NCBI GenBank assembly: GCA_000827495.1
Contig: KN817522.1
Coordinates: forward strand, 620,001 to 684,000
Length of the DNA: 64,000 nucleotides
DNA from: Hypholoma sublateritium FD-334 SS-4
Taxonomy: Eukaryota; Basidiomycota; Agaricomycetes; Agaricales; Strophariaceae
Direction: 5' to 3'
The position numbers were made by a program, and so were the translations under genes. Positions 53,027-63,830 of this stretch are shown piece after piece. How positions within the stretch are numbered: position 1 is the stretch's first letter; each line of letters starts with the position of its first letter. Under the pieces are notes generated by a model, which saw only the letters and a list, made by a program, of their open reading frames with translations, was not told where the DNA came from and ran no database searches.

Positions 53027-53236
53027 CTACGTGACAATATTGCATCCATCGATTGGGACCGCAATTTTGCCAGAATAACGACCTGGACGAGTTCTTGGAG
53101 GCCATTCGGATGGGATATACGGACCATACTGAGCTGAAGTCTTCTTGAGGGTGGCGGAGGGTGTCGGCGTGCCCGTTGACGAGAGGCTTTTGGCGAGCTT
53201 CCTGTATGACCACGTGCGACAAAGTCGTCTTGTCAC
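53027..53236 (-). CDS. Small ORF upstream of RPS4, possibly not a gene
   Basis: A 69-residue frame (MTRRLCRTWSYRKLAK at the start, then Thr/Ser/Pro-rich, with PRTRPGRYSGKIAVPIDGCN near the end). The composition looks coding and the beginning is basic, as in mitochondrial presequences, but I recognise no family. It lies exactly where the 5' leader or first intron of RPS4 should be, on the same strand, so it could be an upstream exon, an intron-encoded frame or a separate small gene. Confidence 0.25.
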   Translation of the reverse strand: MTRRLCRTWSYRKLAKSLSSTGTPTPSATLKKTSAQYGPYIPSEWPPRTRPGRYSGKIAVPIDGCNIVT

Positions 53237-53598
53237 GTAGTCACTCCAAAGTCACATCTTACGTCAGATTCTTCCTGCTTCACTTCCTGGAAAATACGTA
53301 CTTGGGAAAAAGAGAATATGCTGCTTAAGCGCTGCTCGAGCTTACTGCCATGGCGAGAATTAAGTGAAGAGGTACATTATTTTGTGCTTTCTTCTTGCAC
53401 CCTTCACTCCGAATATTATATTCATAAATACCAGTACAAAATCAAACAAAAAATCGAGCCGGAGCTATGGGAATAAACAGGTGTTAAAGTAGCACTCGTC
53501 CGAATCTGCCCAGGACTCTATATGTGTGCATGAATGAAGTCGAATGTCACAATGAGTTCTAGTTTGTGGTCTGTAGTCTGGGAATAAGTGAAGATTAA
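53237..53598. other. Intergenic or 5' leader region of RPS4
   Basis: It may include the first exon and promoter of RPS4 (an ATGGCA with a following GTAAGC at 53351) and the 3' UTR of the transporter gene ending at 53599. No other feature is visible. Confidence 0.4.
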
Positions 53599-55328
53599 TT
53601 ACGCAAGCACAGGCAGGGCTTGGTGGGTATGGTGATGATGCGAATGGAGGCCGTCTCTGGCATGACTCTCGTATGCATCGAGTTTTCGCAGCAGATTTAC
53701 CTCCGGTAGCGGAGAGTCGTCCGAGAGAGGAGGCGAAGGATATAGATCTACAGGGGATCCGAGAGAGCCCTTTACAGAGGGTATATTTTCCGACGTTTTG
53801 ATATGCAAAACAGAAGCGGGTGGCGGTCTGTGGTGCTGCTGGGAATATGGTTGAATATGAGGAGCGGACAATGACGCTTTGGCGCGACCATACACTGTTC
53901 CTGATCCCATGCCCATTGTTTTGTCAATTAGGGATTCCACGGGTACCTCTGAAGAGGTGTCATTGTCGGACAACATTATCGGGTCGTTCTTCGTGGTGGG
54001 CAACATCATATCGCGGTTGGCCTCCAATCTCCGCAGTTTCTTTTCACCTTTCTCAACGTCTCCTTTTGCGTTGTTATACATGTACAGACCCGTAAAGGTC
54101 ATAGCAATGCCAAAGGCTTGTATCGGGTGCACGGATTGGCTGAACCATAGTATGGCAATGCAGATGACCACGACACGTTTGATGAGAGAAGCAATGGAGT
54201 ATGTGACAGGAGATGTGGAGGACAGTATCACGAAGGCGATGATGTTCTGGGCGTAGTGGACGGTGCCATTCATGAAGAAATAATAAGCGACGGAGTGTGC
54301 GGGCGGCCCTCCTTTCGCCGCAACGACAGGCGGTATGTCGGATAGAAGCAGAGGCAGGTCGTAATAAACCCATATAGGTATCATGAGGAGAAACGCCATG
54401 CCTGAAGAATACAAAAGCAAATTCATCTTGTCGAGTTTGTGGGACGATGCAGGCATTCCTGCACGCTGCGACGGCATAATCTTCTTAAAAAAGATATTGG
54501 AGCTCACAAAGACAAGAGCAGAGCCGAATGCGCAAAGCAGTCCCATGGTGTTCGATGCTGACACTTCGAAAGAACATGCCAGCATAACACCAAGGGTCAG
54601 CGGGAGGAGCGATACGTATGTTTTTGTTGAATAACTGACGCCAAAGAGTAGAGCATATGCAGCAACGGTGAACAACGGTGACAAGGCCTAGTGATCATTA
54701 AATTAAGACCTCCCTCCGGAAGAGCCAACACAATACTCACCTTGATAGTATGAACAGTGCTGACCGGTATCCTGGAGATGGCTATACTTGAAAAAATATG
54801 GCCGCCGACTTGGAAGAGTCCCATTGGAAATGTACTATTGATGATCTCTCGGGTTGGCATCCGTAATTTTGAGAATCGCACCATGGGTGACATGAACAGC
54901 AAGCAATAGGAGGCTACGAAGCCGAACTGGACGAATGTGAGGGTGATTGGGTAGCGGAATTGGTTGAGAAGGGCCTTTCCTGTGTTGGATGACAGTGCAG
55001 AGGAGGCGTACCACAGACCACATAGCAAGATGAAAACAAAATTAGAGGATTGATTGGAAGAAGTCATGGACGCCCGTCCCATGGCAAATGACCTCGTCGC
55101 CCGTCTGTTGAGAAAAGGCAGATAGTGGGCTGCGAGATTTGGGATCTCCTCCAGGGTCGATCCAAATTTGTTGGCCATCTTCTGCACCCATGGCTTGTCG
55201 TTCGTCCAGACAGGACTAAACATGGGCAGCCGTCCAGCGTGCATGCCCCATCCTACGTCCCTTTGGCGTGCGTTTTCGTGAGGAAAGCGTGGGTTAAAGT
55301 CGTATACATGTATTGGGGAAGGTGGCAT
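53599..55328 (-). CDS. Triose-phosphate-transporter family protein (Sly41-like)
   Basis: Drug/metabolite transporter superfamily, TPT branch, related to yeast Sly41 and nucleotide-sugar transporters of the ER/Golgi. The substrate is unknown. A hydrophilic N-terminus of about 90 residues (MPPSPIHVYDFNPRF at the start) is followed by hydrophobic segments typical of a ten-helix carrier: FVFILLCGLWYASSALSSN, FVQFGFVASYCLLFM, FPMGLFQVGGHIFSSIAI. One intron (about 54687-54741) is followed by LSPLFTVAAYALLFGV, GLLCAFGSALVFVSSNIFFK, GMAFLLMIPIWVYYDLPLLL, NIIAFVILSSTSPVTYSIA, VVVICIAILWFSQSV and AFGIAMTFTGLYMYN. The KRVVV near helix 9 is a TPT hallmark. The cytosolic tail of about 130 residues is rich in Ser, Pro and His. 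Confidence 0.87.
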
Positions 55329-55530
55329 GATTACAGTGTAGAAGAAGGCGGGGAGATATGTGTTTTAGTGGATGAATGGGCGCATTCAGATGGCGATGGA
55401 TGAAACACAGCCGTGCAGGAACAAAATGGCCGAGGACAACGGCTTCCATCAATTATGTCAGCTTCGCATCTTATCAGATATGAACTGCGTCTTGACCTCG
55501 TCGAACTCCGTCTTGAAATAGCCGCCGACC
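55329..55530. promoter_or_regulatory. Divergent promoter between the Sly41-like transporter and SFH5
   Basis: 202 bases separate the two start codons. Both products act on the early secretory pathway or ER membranes. Shared control is an inference from spacing only. Confidence 0.45.
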
Positions 55531-57220
55531 ATGTCCCAAACCACCTCTGCGCCCGCTCCTGAGCCTATTGCCTCGCCTACTCCTGCAGGACAGGATGTTA
55601 TAAACAGCCCCCCTGAACCGCAGCCAGGTGCTGTTCCCGTCCCAGCTCCTGTCCTCGAAGTTGCAGAGCCAACTCCCACAGTGACAACTATATCTGCTGA
55701 ACCGGCACCGGAACCCACTGCAGCCCCAGAGGCCATTGTGGCAACCACGCCCAACCCGGTAGACACGACCGCCGGTGCTATACCAGAGCCAACTCAGCCC
55801 AGTGTTGCATCCTTACTAGAACCTACCGTCACCAGTGCCCAAGTTGGGACGGCCACTCCTACAGCAGCCCCTGTCCCAGAGCCAACCCAACAAGTACTAG
55901 CAGAACCGACCTCGGCAATACAGACAACTTCAGCCAGTATGCCCGACGCGACCACGCCCACTCCTGTCGCTGCTGCGGAAACACCAGTTGAAAAGCTCTC
56001 GGCTGCACCTAGTTCCGCAGCCAGAGTCGAGATCGCCGGAAGCGACGCCCTGTCCGAAACTGTAGAGCCACAAAATTCTCTCACTCAAAAGTTCACAAAT
56101 GCCGAATGGACTGCCCTCAAAGAATTGCGGGTGCGTCTTGTTGCGGCGGTATATATGCATATGTGATGCTCACAACCATCTCCGCCAGGCAAAACTCCCA
56201 GATACGTTCGCAGAAGCGTTTCCCGATAACGAAAATGCACGCAGTACTCCAATTACAATCTGGGGAGTGACAGTCGACCCCAACAATCCGCAGGCGGACG
56301 CGCGTGTGAGCGTCGTACTTATGAAGTTCCTCCGCGCTAGGTAAATACACACCTTGAAGATTTGAAATTATTATTCACGCGAAACATAGAAATTTGAGTA
56401 TCCCTGACACTCGTGACAAGCTCGTCGGTACATTGCGCTGGAGAGAGTCCTTTAATGTTGAAGGCGCTCTCAAAGAAGACTTCCCGCAGGATGTGTTCGG
56501 AAGCCTGGCTCATATCTCTGGAACAGACAAGCAGGGCCGCCTCGTTGTGTGCGCTAATTTCATTCTATTTGTTGGTTGAACACGAATCAATTCCTAGCTT
56601 TATAGATATAATATCTATGGTGGGAACCAAGATCTCAAATCCGTCTTTGGAGATGTCCAGAGATTCATTCGGTGCGTTTCTTTCTATTTTTTGCAGGATC
56701 CTTGATACCGATATAACTATATTTAGTTGGCGCGTGGCTTTGATGGAGAGGAGCGTCATGCAGTTAGACTTCACAGAACTGGATCAAATGATACAAGTTC
56801 ATGGTGCGAAAGGATTACAAGTCCCAATCAAATATATATCTGACCTGGGTGTCCTGCACCTAGACTATGACGGCGTCAGCCTCACAAGCAGAGATGCCAA
56901 CTCGAAGGCAGCAGCCTCCGAGGCTACCAATATCTTCCAGAACCATTACCCAGAAATGCTTGTACGTTGCTTTCCAAATGTACCTTCTCCAACATTTTGC
57001 TAATCTTGCGATAATTAATTAGTACAAGAAGTTCTTCATCAACGTACCTACTCTTCTAAACTGGATCTTCTGGCTTTTCAAGCCGCTCGTCTCGGCTAAC
57101 ACTTTGGCTAAGATGACGGTTGTGGGCACAGGCCAACATGCCATCAAGAAAGCGCTCTCAGAATATATCACAGTCAACCAAATCCCCGGAAGATATGGCG
57201 GCGAAGGAGAAGTATTTTGA
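55531..57220 (+). CDS. SFH5: Phosphatidylinositol transfer protein SFH5 (CRAL-TRIO) with a long N-terminal extension
   Basis: Sec14-like protein of the Sfh5 branch, described in yeast as non-classical PI transfer protein and heme binder at the ER and plasma membrane. The first about 185 residues are a Pro/Ala/Thr/Glu-rich disordered extension with PEPTQ-type repeats (EPTQPSVASLLEPT and similar). The Sfh5 core starts with LTQKFTNAEWTALKELR, then TPITIWGVTVDPNNP, VVLMKFLRAR, the KLVGTLRWRESFNVE part, and, after introns, WRVALMERSVMQLDFTE. The C-terminal CRAL-TRIO end is diagnostic: EATNIFQNHYPEMLYKKFFI, NWIFWLFKPLVSANTLAKMT, and VVGTGQHAIKKALSEYI, ending GRYGGEGEVF. About seven introns are present. 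The extension is absent from the 294-residue yeast protein. Confidence 0.9.
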
Positions 57221-57569
57221 GTGCCTTTTTTGAATATTTCTCTCTTTTCCATTATTTAGTTTTATGGCTTTGTCGACACCTCTGGAGAACCAATTTTTAA
57301 ATCGTGTATATGTTCATACATCGTCTCCACTCATTTCACAGTTCTTTCACGGAGATGGTGGTTGAGAAAGAAAAGGGAACGACGTTCCACGCACTTGATT
57401 CGATTCGAATGCAGCATCTAAGCGTGTAAATGGGGATAGCTGATAAGATAGCTCAAGTGGCTTTGAACTGTATAGTTAGGCGGGAGATCCCGGATTCCTT
57501 CCCACGCATCCGTTCCAATTATCGGTAGTGGGCACCTCACGTCGCACATCCACCCCGCAATTCCTCAAG
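57221..57569. other. Intergenic: SFH5 3' end and eL43 promoter
   Basis: 349 bases between two plus-strand genes. The right part should be the promoter and 5' UTR of the ribosomal gene. No gene or repeat is seen. Confidence 0.45.
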
Positions 57570-58090
57570 ATGGTTTGTGGCCATGCAAGTATATCCCGCG
57601 ATCTCGCAAACTGACGCTCCGTGGCCCTGTAGACAAAACGCACCAAGAAAGTAGGAATCACCGGTAAATACGGAACCGTAAGTCGACCTTGAGCAGTGCG
57701 ACCGCAACCGAGGCTAAACTCGCGATTTTCGATGTGCTAGCGTTACGGTGCTTCCCTGCGTAAGCAAGTCAAAAAGATGGAAATCTCCCAGCACGCACGG
57801 TACACCTGCACTTTCTGCGGAAAGGTGCGCATTTTAGCCTGCAGAAGTGGCTTTGGAGAGGTATTGACGGCCCGCCTCGTGTACAGGACTCGGTGAAGAG
57901 GACCGCTGTTGGAATCTGGCATTGCAGCGCGTGCAGAAAGACAATTGCGGGAGGTGCCTGGACCGTTTCTACCACAGCTGCTGCCACAGTCCGCAGGTGA
58001 GTTACCCTTGGCGTTGTTTCCTTGATCGTACATCTCATATTTTCCGCATACAGCACTGTCCGTCGGCTGCGCGAGCTCACTGAGGCATAG
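57570..58090 (+). CDS. RPL43: 60S ribosomal protein eL43 (L37A)
   Basis: Zinc-binding large-subunit ribosomal protein. The initiator codon stands alone in its exon: ATG at 57570-57572 is followed directly by a GTTTGT donor. The second exon starts after CCTGTAG near 57631 and gives [15 protein letters not shown]. The third starts after GTGCTAG near 57720 and reads [20 protein letters not shown] and YTCTFCGK. The fourth carries [20 protein letters not shown] and [16 protein letters not shown], and the last [12 protein letters not shown] with TAG at 58088-58090. The two CxxC pairs bind zinc. The spliced product is 92 residues, the same as the human protein. Simple six-frame reading shows only fragments of it. 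Confidence 0.96.
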
Positions 58091-58560
58091 AGATGTCACG
58101 ATTTCCTTTTCTTCACCATTGCTTGGATCGAGTATATGTTATGCCGCATGAATTCGATTATATGATCCTAGGCCGAAAAGCGATACCATAAAGTCGCGCT
58201 TGATAAATTCAAATGTACAACAAACTCAACCGAGGGATATGAGCTTCATGGTTTCGTGAATGACAATATTGCTCGGCCAGTCTTGTTCGCCGTCCACCGC
58301 GCTGGACATCTTGGTTTATAACGTCCAAGCATTTGCGTTGCCTATTTCATTGCCTTGAGGTCAAACATATCCGTCACGCGAAGATGTGGATATATCGCGC
58401 ACTTGGCAGGGCATAATGGTAACAATTGAACTTGCATAGACTTACATGTACAAGTGCGATGAAAATTGAAGTTTTATTGACAAAACCTCATGACCAATGC
58501 CAACTACTAATAATGGGTTATCGGTATTAAATAGGCTGTATGAGGACATACAACAGGTAT
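58091..58560. other. Intergenic between convergent eL43 and PAF1
   Basis: 470 bases that should hold both 3' UTRs. AT-rich, with no open frame, repeat or RNA gene that I can support. Confidence 0.45.
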
Positions 58561-60184
58561 CTACGACTCCGAAACGATGTCGATTGCAGCATTGGGACGC
58601 ATTCCAGAAATGTCATTCTCCTCTGCGATGTCGTCCACTTCTCCATCTGCATCTGCATCTTCTCTCGTGTTCAAGTAATTAGGGTCTGCCACTTCAGCCA
58701 ATGCCTCCTCGCGTTCGGTCTCTTCTTCAGCGCTAAGAGGTGCGTGCAGGACTCTTATGATTTCCCATTTGTCGTCGTATTGGTCGTATATCTGGCAGGT
58801 AACAGATCAGGAATGCGGAGGATTATGAATGCAAGGGTGAGATTCAAATTTACATTTACACGTTTCTTCTTCAAGTGCATCTTACGTTCGATGTTTTTGT
58901 AGTAGGCGCCCTTGTCGCGCCGCGTTTGTTTTTGCTCGAGGTCCAGATCTTCAATGGTAATCGGAGGATCACCATCGGACAGTACTAAGAGGAATTCATT
59001 GGGCACTTCCTGCTCCACTTTGACTGTTTCATAGTCCCGCACAAAGTGGAATGTGGTTTCCTGTAATTGTTGTTTGGTCAACTCTGTCTAAGTAACAAAA
59101 GTATGGACTCACTTCTTCATTTTCAGGTACTTCGTATGGGGCTTGTCCGAAGCGTGTTTCCTTGAAGGATAATGCTGACTCGTCGTCTTGTGTTAGGTAG
59201 AATGCTAGGAAGGAATCGTGCTCAGTTTTCATTGGGCGCAGGATGGCGCAGTCCAGACGAGGATCGTCGACCTGCCGACGTCGGTGAGTCCTAGCGTCCT
59301 TCATATCTAGCGTAAACACATACTTCAATAGGCCTGTCTCCAGGCCGCTCAGAGAATCTGAACAAATCGTATTGATTCGCCCAGATGTCCGCATCAGGGA
59401 GGAAGGGGAATGATTCAACAGCGGTGACATTGGGCTTGTTGGGGTGCTGCAGGGTTTCTAATGAGAAGTTCTCGTTACATGCGGCGAAGGACGCCTCGAT
59501 GTCGCGCAGCTGCGCGTTTCGCGAGACGTCGACAGGCGCAGATACAACGTGCTTCCTGTATCCATACTATTCAAATACGAATGCGTGAACCAGACGGAAC
59601 ACACGCACTGTTCGGACATGGCAGAGCGCTGCACTCCCTCCCTGCTAATGTACTCCGTTTTTCGTAGCCAGGTGACGTTGGCAAGCGGGGTCGATGCGTG
59701 GCTGCTGGAACCGGCTCGACTACTGCCATTTGTTGCGTAGACGCCTGTTGATGATGAAGGGTCGAAAAGGAGGGCGGCGTCCCGGGGGTCGAGTTTCGGC
59801 AGGTTGTGAGGATCAGGGTTTAGACCTATGATGGTACATGAACATGCCGGTGGCCTGGACAAAAGTCAGCGAGACGCGACGCACTTAGATCGTCACCATT
59901 GTCTTCCCAGAGACATTCCCACTTCCCCAGATCCAGGGGCATACCGCATTCCGCATCTACAATCATAGGAAGGGGTGTTTCATTCGCCAGTCCATTGAGA
60001 AATTCAGGGCGCGCGTAGCGTAGTGGTTCTGTTTTGATTTTGAGCAGTTTCGGAGGACATGGCGGGGCAGGAAGGGGATTTGAATATCTGACGCGTACTA
60101 GAAGATCTAGTTTCGAGCTAGAAAAGTGTTAATTGTGTATAGATGGCATAAAATGCTTGGATAGCACCTTTTCTTGGAACTCAT
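58561..60184 (-). CDS. PAF1: Paf1, subunit of the RNA polymerase II PAF1 complex
   Basis: Nuclear elongation factor that couples RNA polymerase II to histone H2B ubiquitination and H3 methylation. The first exon gives MSSKK; after an intron the characteristic SKLDLLVRVRYSNPLPAPPC and PPKLLKIKTEPLRYA follow. Then come FLNGLANETPLPMIVDAECG, MPLDLGKWECLWE, DPRDAALLFDPSS, TWLRKTEYIS, ESFPFLPDADIWANQYDLFR, DPRLDCAILRPM, FLAFYLTQDDE, FHFVRDYETVKVEQE, and DKGAYYKNIERKMHLKKKRV. The end has EETEREEALAEVADPNYL, an acidic run and AAIDIVSES with TAG at 58563-58561. About eight introns are present. The order of segments matches fungal and animal Paf1 throughout. The C-terminus is acidic as expected. Confidence 0.92.
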
Positions 60185-60337
60185 GACGACGTTGGTGAAG
60201 ACGGGACTGCAGATGCGGCTCAATTGAGCGCTATTCGGCATCTGCTATACAGCCACCGCTAAACAACGCACAACACTGAACACTCCATAAGTTTATACAT
60301 TGTTCGCAAACGTAAGGAAGAAAAACAATCTACATAA

Positions 60338-63300
60338 TTATATCGCCCTCAGGACCATATCCTCCAGAGAAATGGCCTTAAACTCCTCGCTTTCCACATG
60401 TCCGCTTTCAGTCTTTGGCGCCCACACAGCGTCGTCCAATATATATACCAATAAACCTTTGCGTCCATCGGCTGTTCTGCTCAATCTGAAGAGTGGCATC
60501 CTGGAAAGCTCGTGCGCCTTTCCTGTAGGGATGAAGAGTAGATTATGCGATGCGGCATGTTCCTCCACGATAGAGCGGAATGTAATTTCATGCGTCCGAG
60601 CGGAAGGTCTGGCGATTTTCTCCACATCTTTTGCCCGGGCCGGTGAACTGGGTGCCGATATTTCAGCAAGGAAATCTGGTTTTGCAAGCTTTGTAGGTGC
60701 ATCGGGGCCAAACTCGATTGCTTTGTTCATAAGCTGCAGTCCTCGCGTAAACCCCCGACTGATGCCTGGTAGGTTGCGAATATCTTCTGGGAATGTCTCT
60801 TTCCAGAAAGAATACCACTGCGCTACCTCTTCGAAGCTGACTCGAGGTTGTACGAGCCAAAGATGAAGGACGTCCAGCCACTTGGGGAAGAACTCAGTTT
60901 CCAGTATTTGTGAGATGATCGAAGGCCGTATAATGCTGGTCCAGTTCAACACATGGTGCAAGGGTTCCATCTTTTGGTCACGAGGGTTAATACGGAAGTC
61001 ATTGCGTAGTATCACCCCAAGTTTCGGGACGACATATTTGAGGAGCATGTTGTCCCATTCGGTCTTATCGAAGACACCTTTCCAGGCCAGTAAATCTGCC
61101 GGTATTGGCTCATCTGCAGTCCAACTCCTGAGGAGATTCTTGATCTTTCGCCTGGCATCACCGACGACATCCTCCAGGCGGAGCCCAACGTGAGGTAACC
61201 AAGGGAATACAACGGCTTGCAGCGAAACCTTTGATTTCTGTGCGGACCAATTTGCGACAGACTTTTGTACCTTGGGCAGTACGAGCTGGTCGAGAAGATT
61301 GTCGCGAATGAATGGCGGGAGGAAAGAGGACCATAATTCATACAGTTTCACAGCTGGATGAGGGTTTTCGGGCGACCATTCGTTGTTTATTGAAGTCCTG
61401 ACTTTGGGAAGCCATACATTCCATAACAGACTTTCGAACGGAGTCATGGGTTTTTGCCTGGATATCACGAGGGTCAGCTCTATAAGAGTGTCGTCGGAAG
61501 TAGGGAAAACATACATGTCTTCAGGTCTTGCAGCGATCGTTTTTGAACCGTAAACATCAACCTCTGTCTTTGGAGGAGGTTCCTCTGTGTTGATTTTCAA
61601 AGCGCGGCGCCAAGATCTGAATGTCGAAAGGAAACGGGTTGGATCTTCGAGTGGGTTCCAATCTGCTGACATTCTTCGCATCGTAGGAGTAATAGCAGCA
61701 ACCACGAGTTCGTCCAGATGATACTTGTCGTACTCGTTACCAAACTCATGTATGAGCTTTTCGAAAAGCGGGGAGAATAGATCCAAGGAGACCTCATAAG
61801 TCGACAAAAGGTCTTTAGCAACGGCGTTGATATCGCTGGTGACTAATTGTATTTGTTGGAGTCGGGCAATGAGCTCAGCTTCATCCTCTACCTTTTTACG
61901 CAGGCGAGCATCCTCTGAAATGATAAACTTCTTGCGCTCTTGTAAAGCTTTTGCTTCTCGAGCAAGGCCATCGAGGTCGCTTTTACATGCATCGGCTATG
62001 AGTCTTATGTTGTGGCGTACTTCGGGTATTCGTGTAGGATCATTGGAAGGTGACCAGGAATTCAAGGAGATGTCCGCCAAAGATGAGACCTCCCGCGGCT
62101 ATGATAAATTTATATAAGTCAGTTCTTGATAAGATATCAAGTTGCTGATTTTACATACCACCGCTCCCGTAGCATCGATAATTTGACCTAGTCCTGCATT
62201 TACCGGTGCCTCCCCTGCTTCTTCAAGAATTTGTTCGTAAGTCTTATGCTCCGTCTTCGTTTTGACCTTCTTCGGACGTTTCCATACATCAGATCGTTTA
62301 TCTTGCTGTGCTTTCGCTTTCTTTTTATGTTTCGTCACTTTCTCGTCTTCATCATCGCTGACAACTTCCCCACGTCGTCTGGCCTCCAATTTCGATTGTG
62401 CGGTTTTTTCCTTAAAGCCTTTGAATGCGATACCCATCTTCTGCGGTCGCAATTTGCTTTCAATGGGGATAACGATTCCTTCGCCAGTCTGTCCCAGACC
62501 TAAACCAGCTTGCCAACCCATCTTAGCAAGCATCCGCGCTCCGAAGGTGCTTGAAATTTTGCTGAAATGTGCGGCTTCATGAGCAGGGAGAGGGACACTA
62601 GGTGTGGGATTTGGAGCACGAGCGAAACTCGTACTTCTGCTCGCGAAAGCGGACGGGATATCAGGAGTATGTGGTGAAGCAGCATCGTCCGGGTCCATAG
62701 AAGTCTCAGCAGTGATGCGAGAGCCTATTCCGCCTCGCTTAGCACCTATGCCACCCCTGGACATTCCGGGAGACGATATAGCAGGCTCAGATTTCGAAGC
62801 CCCAATTCCACCCCCAGTAGAGAAGGAAGGAATGCCTGTGGCATGGGCGTTACTAGAGCCGATCCCGCCCATACGAGGTCTCTGCTGAGGTTCATCTTCG
62901 GGTTCATCCTCTATGCGTACCCGGGGAGACGGAGGCCTGGAGGGTTCAGATTCGTCAGAATATCCTGCATCCTCTCGAGTTACACCCTCGCCTTCAGATC
63001 CACCAGCCTCACCGTCATCATCATCTTCATCATCGGAATCTGATCCCTCGTCGTTATCCTCAGCATTGTCAGAGTCTACCTCCATCGTGTCATCCAACTT
63101 CACTGGTTTATCTCCGGAGACAAAAGCAGGCGCCTTCGTCCAATCATTTCTCTTTGGCTTGGACATGGACGCGCCTTTTCTGTTATCTTCATCGTCACTG
63201 TTGTCCGCAAATATTCCATAGAGAGCGTCCTCTTTTCCGTTTCTTCGCCTGCGCTTGTTTTGGTAGGGATTCTCGAATAGTGCACGTTCCTCCCGTGCGT

Positions 63301-63394
63301 TAGGATCGTTGTCGAAATCGAAATCGGGGTCATCAGAATTGCCACCAGAATCTGAGTCGTCGCCATCGTCGAGCATACGTTTGCGTCTTGCCAT
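60338..63394 (-). CDS. TFIP11: TFIP11/Ntr1 (Spp382), G-patch spliceosome disassembly factor
   Basis: Activator of the helicase Prp43 in releasing the intron-lariat spliceosome. The start at 63394 (MARRKRMLDDGDDSDSGGNS) opens an acidic region, followed by EERALFENPYQNKRRRRNGK, another acidic tract and a segment with four GGIG repeats (about 62720-62875). The G-patch reads STFGARMLAKMGWQAGLGLG with QTGEGIVIPIE. One intron of 60 nt (62158-62099) separates exon 1 from a 580-residue exon. That exon holds the GCFC domain: PEVRHNIRLIADACKSDLDG, SLDLFSPLFEKLIHEFGNEY, PFESLLWNVWLPKVRTSINN, FPWLPHVGLRLEDVV, and WYSFWKETFPEDI. The end is LVYILDDAVWAPK and EDMVLRAI. Only one intron for 965 or so residues is low for this window. 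Confidence 0.94.
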
Positions 63395-63830
63395 GCTTGA
63401 GGTATTAGTGTCGAATACTAAATAGTGGAGTTTGGATAAAGCAAGTCGAAGGTTCAATATCCGAGTCATCACATGACACATAATCAAGCGAGTCGCTCCC
63501 GTTCGCGCGTGAGTCAGTCAGTGATTACTGAAATGACGATGCAATGATTCTAAGCTTCGCCGCGTAACTCAACCCATTCTTACAATCCGGCTGATGCAAG
63601 CCTAAAAGATGAAGTCGGTTGAGACATGAAATATGGGTTAATTGGGTATGGACGTGGCTATGATACTCATCTCTACGTATCAAACAAATCCAAAAGTCTA
63701 CGTGATGGGATGTGAAAATAGGGCAGGGGAAACCGACAGATATTACTCAGGAAATCGAAAGCTGGTGAGGTACAACGTGTTTTACAAAGAACAAGGGAAG
63801 TATTACTACAATATGCATGAAGTCTAAGCC
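63395..63830. other. Intergenic: TFIP11 promoter and 3' flank of the last gene
   Basis: 436 bases between two minus-strand genes. The plus-strand frame at 63642-63827 does not look coding. No repeat or RNA gene is seen. Confidence 0.45.
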
